DNA of 58,132 nt from Acidimicrobiaceae bacterium (GTDB lineage: Bacteria > Actinomycetota > Acidimicrobiia > Acidimicrobiales > Poriferisodalaceae). Below are positions 53,404 through 58,132 of this stretch, piece by piece. Within the stretch, counting starts at the first letter, position 1; every line of letters begins with the position of its first letter. The translations under genes were made by a program, and so were the position numbers. Location: contig PAPO01000002.1 of NCBI GenBank assembly GCA_002708935.1, forward strand, positions 26,059 through 84,190, given 5' to 3'. The notes under the pieces were generated by a model. The model was not told the origin of the DNA. It worked only from the letters and a program-made list of their open reading frames with translations, and made no database searches.

Positions 53404-53676
53404 ATGGCTGCACTGCCTGATGACAGTTGGGAACACAAGGCTGCGTGTCGAGGACCGCAATCGACGGTTTTCTTTCCGCCGCCGAGGTTTGAACGTAAAG
53501 ACGAAAAGCTCAATCGCGAAGCACGAGCTCGCGCGATCTGTGCTCAATGCTCCGTGCAAGAAGATTGTCTTTCATATGCTCTTGACATCCGTGAACCACA
53601 CGGAATCTGGGGCGGTGCAAATGAGGCCGAACGACGACAGATGCTACTTGTCCTCGACGGTGAGGCCGTCTCTTAA
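53404..53676 (+). CDS. WhiB-family iron-sulfur transcription regulator
   Basis: A 90-residue WhiB-like protein. Four Cys that bind a [4Fe-4S] cluster are present (Cys15 in WEHKAACRGP, then CAQC-x5-C in AICAQCSVQEDCLSYAL), followed by the GIWGGANEAERR turn and a basic stretch. WhiB proteins are confined to Actinomycetota and regulate division, redox or antibiotic-response genes together with the main sigma factor. A T-rich 110-base leader precedes the ATG. Which paralogue it is cannot be told. Confidence 0.93.
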   Translation: MAALPDDSWEHKAACRGPQSTVFFPPPRFERKDEKLNREARARAICAQCSVQEDCLSYALDIREPHGIWGGANEAERRQMLLVLDGEAVS

Positions 53677-53716
53677 GGCTGCGACCTGCTATCTCACAGG
53701 GTCAACTTGTTAATAA

Positions 53717-55435
53717 CTAAATCGTTGGTAAACGCGGTCCGGCGATCCTGAGGTCTTCTCTTCGGCGCGTGACGCCGGTGCTGTCAAGCAGGGCGCAGAT
53801 GGGTAACGCGAACTTTCGTGTAGTTCCCAAAGCATCACGGATTTCCGCAACCGTGACGCCGTCAGGTTTCTCTCCTAAGAGTCGGGCAACCACGGTCGCT
53901 GCGCTGTCTATGGCAGAAGCAGCGAACAAGACGCCGTCATTTTGGATCACCGTTCCCCGTTGGATTAAGCCTCTTATCTCATCGCTTGATAACCCATCAG
54001 GTTGAGACGGTGAAAAAGGGTTTGCTTCAAGTTCATCGATTAATGGGTGATTGACGAAGACATCGTCTTGATCCAAGGGCCGCGCTCGGCCTTCGAGGAC
54101 GCCGATGCCGTCGAGATTGACCACTACCAGCCGTTCTATCTCGTCTAGTAGTGCGACATCTAGACCCATGGGGCCAGCTTGGTCGATAAGCGAACGAACT
54201 TTCTTCTCCGTGTCAGCAACCACCGATGGTGGTGCGACCCAGTCCCCTAAAACAGGCTGTGTGGGTACTCCAGTGAGGCGCTCCAACTCATCTGCTTTGA
54301 TCCATCCTCGCTCGGCTATCACTCGATCCACCGAGAGGTCGGGTTGAGCTTCGGAAGCTTTGACTACGGGGTCGACATCAAGTACCTGTCCTCCACCGAT
54401 AGTTTCATCACGCCCCGACTCGCGGAGAATGAAGCGGTCACCCGGAAGTAGTGCCAATTCTTGAGGTAGGAAGACCCGCACCTGTCCCTCCGACCCTGGG
54501 GCAAGGCGGTTGGGGCCAAGAACCCGGATGCTTACAGGCCACTCCCCAGACCCTATGTACAGAGAGAAGGCTCCACGTCGGGAAACTTCGTGATCGAGGT
54601 TGGCAAGAACACTGATATCGGCATCGAATTTTGTTGTGCGATGCCATTGGTCACTCGATATCAGGGCAACACCCCTACCCAGGACCTGATGGTCGACGTT
54701 GGCCAGATTGAGGGCAACCCTGTGACCAGGGTCAATTTTGGTGCGCGGTTCGCCTTGTGTTTGTATTGCTCGAATCCGCGCCCGGTTCTCGCCAGGTACG
54801 AGAACCAGTTCGTCGTCTACCCGGATACGACCACCAGTCAATGTGCCAGTGACCACGCTTCCCGCGCCGGTTGCGGCAAATGAACGATCGATCCACAAAC
54901 GCGGTCGTTTGGTGTTTGTGGCCGTCGGGGCGGCTTCCGTGAGAGCATCTAAGGCTTCCCGGAGTTCATCAATGCCGGTGCCATCCAAGCTGTCAACAGC
55001 GATGACCGGGGCGCCCTCGAGGAAACTTCCTTCGGTTTTCTCCTCAACATCCATGTGCGCGAGCTCAGCGAGTTCATCGTCAACCAGACCTATTTGAGTG
55101 AGGGCTATCACTCCGTGGCTGATTCCCAATAGTTCGAGAATGCGAAGATGCTCTTCCGATTGAGGTTTCCATCCCTCGGTTGCCGCAACAACGAAAATGC
55201 AGGCATCAACTGCACCCACGCCTGCGAGCATGTTTTTAATAAACCTGATGTGTCCGGGAACGTCAATGAAGGACAACTTGCGGCCCGATGACAGGGTCGT
55301 GAATGCGAACCCTAAGTCAATGGTTAAACCCCGTTCTTTTTCTTCAGCGAGCCGGTCAGGGTCAGTTCCTGTAAGCGCGCGTACGAGCGTCGATTTGCCG
55401 TGATCAACGTGACCTGCTGTCGCAATTACGTGCAT
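53717..55435 (-). CDS. selB: Selenocysteine-specific elongation factor SelB (altered G4 motif)
   Basis: A 572-residue SelB-type GTPase that brings Sec-tRNA to UGA codons. G1 GHVDHGKS (8-15), switch region ERGLTIDLGFA, G3 DVPGH (58-62), then EF-Tu-like beta domains and C-terminal winged-helix repeats (about 380-572; VDRVIAERGWIKADELERL). The G4 position, normally (N/T)KxD in ALTKAD, reads ALTQIG (residues 111-116) and lacks the Asp that recognises guanine. The DNA reads CTC ACT CAA ATA GGT CTG, so the substitution is in the given sequence. It follows selA by three bases. No tRNA-Sec or selD was found in the window. Confidence 0.85.
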   Translation of the reverse strand: MHVIATAGHVDHGKSTLVRALTGTDPDRLAEEKERGLTIDLGFAFTTLSSGRKLSFIDVPGHIRFIKNMLAGVGAVDACIFVVAATEGWKPQSEEHLRILELLGISHGVIALTQIGLVDDELAELAHMDVEEKTEGSFLEGAPVIAVDSLDGTGIDELREALDALTEAAPTATNTKRPRLWIDRSFAATGAGSVVTGTLTGGRIRVDDELVLVPGENRARIRAIQTQGEPRTKIDPGHRVALNLANVDHQVLGRGVALISSDQWHRTTKFDADISVLANLDHEVSRRGAFSLYIGSGEWPVSIRVLGPNRLAPGSEGQVRVFLPQELALLPGDRFILRESGRDETIGGGQVLDVDPVVKASEAQPDLSVDRVIAERGWIKADELERLTGVPTQPVLGDWVAPPSVVADTEKKVRSLIDQAGPMGLDVALLDEIERLVVVNLDGIGVLEGRARPLDQDDVFVNHPLIDELEANPFSPSQPDGLSSDEIRGLIQRGTVIQNDGVLFAASAIDSAATVVARLLGEKPDGVTVAEIRDALGTTRKFALPICALLDSTGVTRRREDLRIAGPRLPTI

Positions 55436-55438
55436 TGG

Positions 55439-56680
55439 TCAAATAGAGGAGGCAACGGCTTTTGCTACCAAAGCATCGTCATCTGGGTTAACAGTTCGCA
55501 GATCTAACACGGTCGAATGATCTCGGACTCTGGCTATTACCGGCACCTCGGCGTTACGCAGAGCGTCAGATACGTCCCCCTCTATTTCTACTCCTGCAGA
55601 CGGGAATTCTTCTCCAGGGAGGGAACCCCCACCGGTCATAGACATTGTCTGGACGGGGCTACCAACTCCGAGAGCCTCCGCTCGAGCTTCAAGTTCTAGT
55701 ACCGAGGTTTGGGCCATGCGCCAGAAAGGTATTGCATCTCCGTCGCGACGGAGATAAGCCAAAGCTGTCTGTTGCAGAGCGCTTAGCACCAACGCCCCGG
55801 GCCGGAATGCCCTCATGAGAGGGTGGCTGGCACAAGCTGCTACGAGGTCTTTTCTTCCCGCGATGATTCCCGCTTGAGGACCCCCAAAAAGCTTGTCACA
55901 TGAAAAAGTTACTAAGTCAGCTCCTGCTTCCAATGTTTGTTTCACGGCAGGTTCATCTCGGAGCCAAGAGGGTTTGCCGTCACGTAACCAGTGGCATGCC
56001 TCATCGATCAAGCCGGACCCAAGGTCTGCAACAACGGGAGGGCCAACAACGCTTAACGACCCGATTGAGGCTTCTTCGGTGAAACCACTGATTTTGTAAT
56101 TCGATGGATGGACCTTCAGTAAGAGAGCAGTGTCATGTAAGCGGTGGGCTGCCTGATAATCAGCGACACGAGTGCGGTTAGTAGTTCCCACTTCAATCAG
56201 TTGAGCGCCGGACTCGGCCATGACGTCCGGGACCCGGAAGCCGCCTCCGATTTCGACGAGCTCTCCTCGAGAAACAGCAACAGCCCTGTCACGCGCAAGA
56301 GCGGCTAGGACCAACGTCACCGCGGCAGAGCAATTGTTCACTACAAGAGCCGCTTCTGCCCCACCTAATTTGCAGATCAAGTTGGCTACATGGTCATTTC
56401 GTGAGCCACGATTACCGGTGGCCAAATCAAATTCGAGATTCGTTGCTTGCGGTGCCTGCTGATACCCCAATGGCGCACGACCGAGGTTGGTGTGAAGCAA
56501 TACCCCGGTCGCGTTGATAGCTGGACCCAGTAGCGCTCTTTGCAATTTGAGCGCTTCTTCCCGAGCCGAGTCCGGGTCGTTGTTGCTGATAGCAGTGCGA
56601 GCAGCCTCGACCAGCAGGGGAGATGGCAGATCTATGTCTGATAGAGATCTGGATAACGCATCAACTGATGGTGGTCGCAC
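55439..56680 (-). CDS. selA: L-seryl-tRNA(Sec) selenium transferase
   Basis: A 413-residue PLP enzyme converting Ser-tRNA(Sec) to Sec-tRNA(Sec) with selenophosphate. Conserved parts: NATGVLLHTNLGRAPLG, LEFDLATGNRGSRNDHV, ALVVNNCSAAVTLVL, VSRGELVEIGGGFRVPDVMAESGAQLIEVGTTNRT and the PLP lysine Lys263 in TFSCDKLFGGPQAGIIAG. The N-terminal 40 residues are shorter than in E. coli SelA. Start ATG 56680. selA and selB form one unit, so the Sec pathway is present at least in part; tRNA-Sec and selD must be elsewhere. Confidence 0.93.
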   Translation of the reverse strand: MRPPSVDALSRSLSDIDLPSPLLVEAARTAISNNDPDSAREEALKLQRALLGPAINATGVLLHTNLGRAPLGYQQAPQATNLEFDLATGNRGSRNDHVANLICKLGGAEAALVVNNCSAAVTLVLAALARDRAVAVSRGELVEIGGGFRVPDVMAESGAQLIEVGTTNRTRVADYQAAHRLHDTALLLKVHPSNYKISGFTEEASIGSLSVVGPPVVADLGSGLIDEACHWLRDGKPSWLRDEPAVKQTLEAGADLVTFSCDKLFGGPQAGIIAGRKDLVAACASHPLMRAFRPGALVLSALQQTALAYLRRDGDAIPFWRMAQTSVLELEARAEALGVGSPVQTMSMTGGGSLPGEEFPSAGVEIEGDVSDALRNAEVPVIARVRDHSTVLDLRTVNPDDDALVAKAVASSI

Positions 56681-56742
56681 GATAAGAGGATAGGTCCGCC
56701 CGAGTTCGATTTGCCCTAGGTACCGTCACTAGGATCAAAGAA

Positions 56743-57192
56743 GTGCTCCTTCTTTTTGTTCTTTTCATTGTTGTACCGATCCTCGAACTCATGCTGATTA
56801 TCCAAGTCGGTCAAGCGGTGGGAGCTTGGAATACGGTCATTTTGCTAGTGGTTGACAGCCTTGTCGGGGCATGGCTTGTTAAGCACCAAGGGCTTGGTTT
56901 ACTTAGAAAATCTAAAGATCGTTTACGAAACGGTGAAATGCCGAGTGACGAAATTTTTTCCGGAGTGGCAGTGCTTTTCGCGGGCGCATTGATGCTCACT
57001 CCAGGGTTCTTTACCGATGTCATAGGGCTGTTTTTGTTGATCCCTCCGATTCGGAATGGTGTCTTGGGTGTCGCGAGACGAAAGTTTCGATCGCGAATAG
57101 CAACTAACTTCACAACATCGAATCTGCCTGACTGGGATAAGGAAATCCCTCCCAGCGAAGGCGGGGATGCATCTGGAGATAATGACAATTGA
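56743..57192 (+). CDS. FxsA family membrane protein
   Basis: A 149-residue protein with the FxsA fold: an N-terminal helix (LLLFVLFIVVPILELMLII), a second (WNTVILLVVDSLVGAWLV), a short KHQGLGLLRKSKDRLRNGEMPSDEIF loop and a third hydrophobic part GVAVLFAGALMLTPGFFTDVIGLFLLIPPIR, then a basic tail. E. coli FxsA affects phage T7 exclusion when overproduced, but its cellular role is unknown. GTG start at 56743, divergent from selA. Overlaps the NUDIX gene by four bases, a conserved-looking pair. Confidence 0.85.
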   Translation: MLLLFVLFIVVPILELMLIIQVGQAVGAWNTVILLVVDSLVGAWLVKHQGLGLLRKSKDRLRNGEMPSDEIFSGVAVLFAGALMLTPGFFTDVIGLFLLIPPIRNGVLGVARRKFRSRIATNFTTSNLPDWDKEIPPSEGGDASGDNDN

Positions 57193-58022
57193 CAGCACCG
57201 GTTGAAGTTCGTCTCGCGGCGACGGTCATGCTGGTTCGAGATGGGCAGCGAGGTCTTGAAACGTTCATGCTCAAACGGAACCCCCAAAGTGAGTTTGTTC
57301 CCGGCCAGTTCGTGTTCCCAGGTGGTGCAGTGGATGTCAACGATCAATTAACGCACGAAGTTGAGACTGTCTCGTCGGGACTAGATGACAGGCAAGCATC
57401 AAAGCGACTTCGTATCGACAGCGGAGGTCTGGCGTATTGGGTTGCCGCGATTCGCGAATGTTTCGAAGAGGCAGGGGCGTTACTGGCGCGAATCGGTGGG
57501 GAGGACTTGTCGTTAGCTGATCCACAGGTCCACCAACGTTTCCAAGGCCATCGAAACGCCGTATACGCGGGCGATCTTACGATGATGGACGTATGTCGAA
57601 CCGAAGGCCTGTCCTTAAACTTTGAGGATCTGCGGTATGTCAGCCATTGGATTACTCCCATTGGCCCACCGAGACGATTTGATACTCGGTTTTTCGTGGC
57701 ACGATCACCATATGGACAGCGGCCGGCACACGATGGAGGAGAAACTGTGGAGAGCTGTTGGATCGCTCCCAAAGAGGCTATGGAACTTCACTACGCCGGC
57801 AAGTTCGAAATGATTTTGCCAACAGTCGCCAATCTTGAGCCGCTCTTGGATTTGAAGTCAGTTGATGAAGTGATGCAGTGGGCAGATCAGCTAACCGAAA
57901 TACCGGAAATATTGCCGGCGTTAGTCATATCCGCAGATGGCTCTCCCTCAGTGCTGATGCCCGGAGAAGTTGGCTATGAAGAAGCGTTAGCTCAACCACC
58001 CCCGCATGGCTCAACTCAGTGA
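57189..58022 (+). CDS. NUDIX hydrolase
   Basis: A 277-residue NUDIX-family hydrolase, acting on a nucleoside diphosphate linked to another moiety. The NUDIX box is visible as FPGGAVD followed by the helix WVAAIRECFEEAGALL, with the metal Glu residues. The insertion of about 35 residues before the box resembles actinobacterial/mammalian NUDT19-like members. TTG start at 57189 overlapping fxsA. The C-terminal third has no recognised domain. The stop TGA at 58020-58022 lies inside a convergent frame from the window end. Confidence 0.85.
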   Translation: MTAPVEVRLAATVMLVRDGQRGLETFMLKRNPQSEFVPGQFVFPGGAVDVNDQLTHEVETVSSGLDDRQASKRLRIDSGGLAYWVAAIRECFEEAGALLARIGGEDLSLADPQVHQRFQGHRNAVYAGDLTMMDVCRTEGLSLNFEDLRYVSHWITPIGPPRRFDTRFFVARSPYGQRPAHDGGETVESCWIAPKEAMELHYAGKFEMILPTVANLEPLLDLKSVDEVMQWADQLTEIPEILPALVISADGSPSVLMPGEVGYEEALAQPPPHGSTQ

Positions 58023-58132
58023 TCAGAAGTTGTTTCGCTTTTCAGTGAGACGGGTATTTCAGCGATAACTGACGCAGAACAAGCGTTCATATCCGGGGGA
58101 GGCGCGATTTCTTCAAAAATGCGTGTCGCAAT
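58016..58132 (-). CDS. Possible C-terminal end of an unknown gene (partial)
   Basis: On the minus strand the last 117 bases are open and end at a TGA (58016-58018). They encode 38 residues such as IFEEIAPPPDMNACSASVIAEIP, which looks like the C-terminal tail of a protein. It would overlap the NUDIX gene by seven bases in convergent orientation, common here. A plus-strand frame is also open over most of this stretch but has no usual start. I do not recognise the family. Confidence 0.35.
   Translation of the reverse strand: MATRIFEEIAPPPDMNACSASVIAEIPVSLKSETTSDH

Noticed and set aside
58020-58132. Read-through of the NUDIX stop TGA as selenocysteine into an open downstream frame
   Set aside because: The proximity to selA/selB is tempting, but the NUDIX protein is already full length, no Cys homologue position is implied, and a convergent gene end fits the same bases better.

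Overview
The window looks like a chromosomal piece of an actinobacterium (Actinomycetota) of roughly 50% GC. The markers are a WhiB-type iron-sulfur regulator, an acyl-CoA carboxylase epsilon subunit, a crotonyl-CoA carboxylase/reductase with a MeaA-type mutase, and an SRP RNA gene beside tRNA-Ser and dnaX. The moderate GC, short intergenic gaps and mix of scavenging and C2-assimilation genes suggest a free-living aquatic, Acidimicrobiia-like lineage; that placement is an inference. I see no prophage, insertion sequence, CRISPR array or rRNA.

Layout. 1-7.2 kb: partial TauE/SafE permease, PatB/MalY C-S lyase, SURF1, CapA-like protein, S9 peptidase and xseA-xseB. An unannotated plus-strand structured RNA with its own terminator lies between the peptidase and xseB. 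7.4-11 kb: two tRNA-Ser genes, tadA, SRP RNA, dnaX, ybaB and recR. 11-14.2 kb: thiolase divergent from ccr and an epimerase; with the ethylmalonyl-CoA mutase at 39.7-41.7 kb these are part of the ethylmalonyl-CoA pathway. 14.9-24.2 kb: a BMP-type nucleoside ABC importer facing a convergent unit of upp, mtnA and a fused class II aldolase-dehydrogenase, with psuG divergent from upp; I read this as a nucleoside and 5-deoxy/5-methylthio-ribose salvage island.

24.9-32.4 kb: menaquinone genes, menE on the plus strand and merR-menF-menD-menH-menC as an overlapping minus-strand operon, preceded by a promoter with a long 20-bp spacer and a short dyad centred in it. 32.4-39.7 kb: acyl-CoA synthetase, stand-alone 5'-3' exonuclease, glyoxalase-fold protein, acyl-CoA carboxylase beta and epsilon subunits, carotenoid oxygenase and a class III CoA-transferase. 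41.7-46.8 kb: aat, a membrane-anchored cyclophilin, lysC and asd, a MazG-like protein and a membrane-anchored peptidoglycan-binding-domain protein. 46.8-51.3 kb: PhyH-type dioxygenase, an acyl-CoA synthetase/reductase/SDR cluster and tRNA-Pro. 51.3-58.1 kb: orphan receiver, NfeD-like protein, WhiB, selB-selA, fxsA, a NUDIX hydrolase and the edge of another gene.

The observations I would follow up first are the four-hairpin RNA at 5.5-5.7 kb, the tRNA-Ser whose final CCA base is the first base of the tadA start codon, the mtnA/fused aldolase salvage island, the altered guanine-recognition motif of SelB, and the MerR-type promoter in front of the menaquinone operon.
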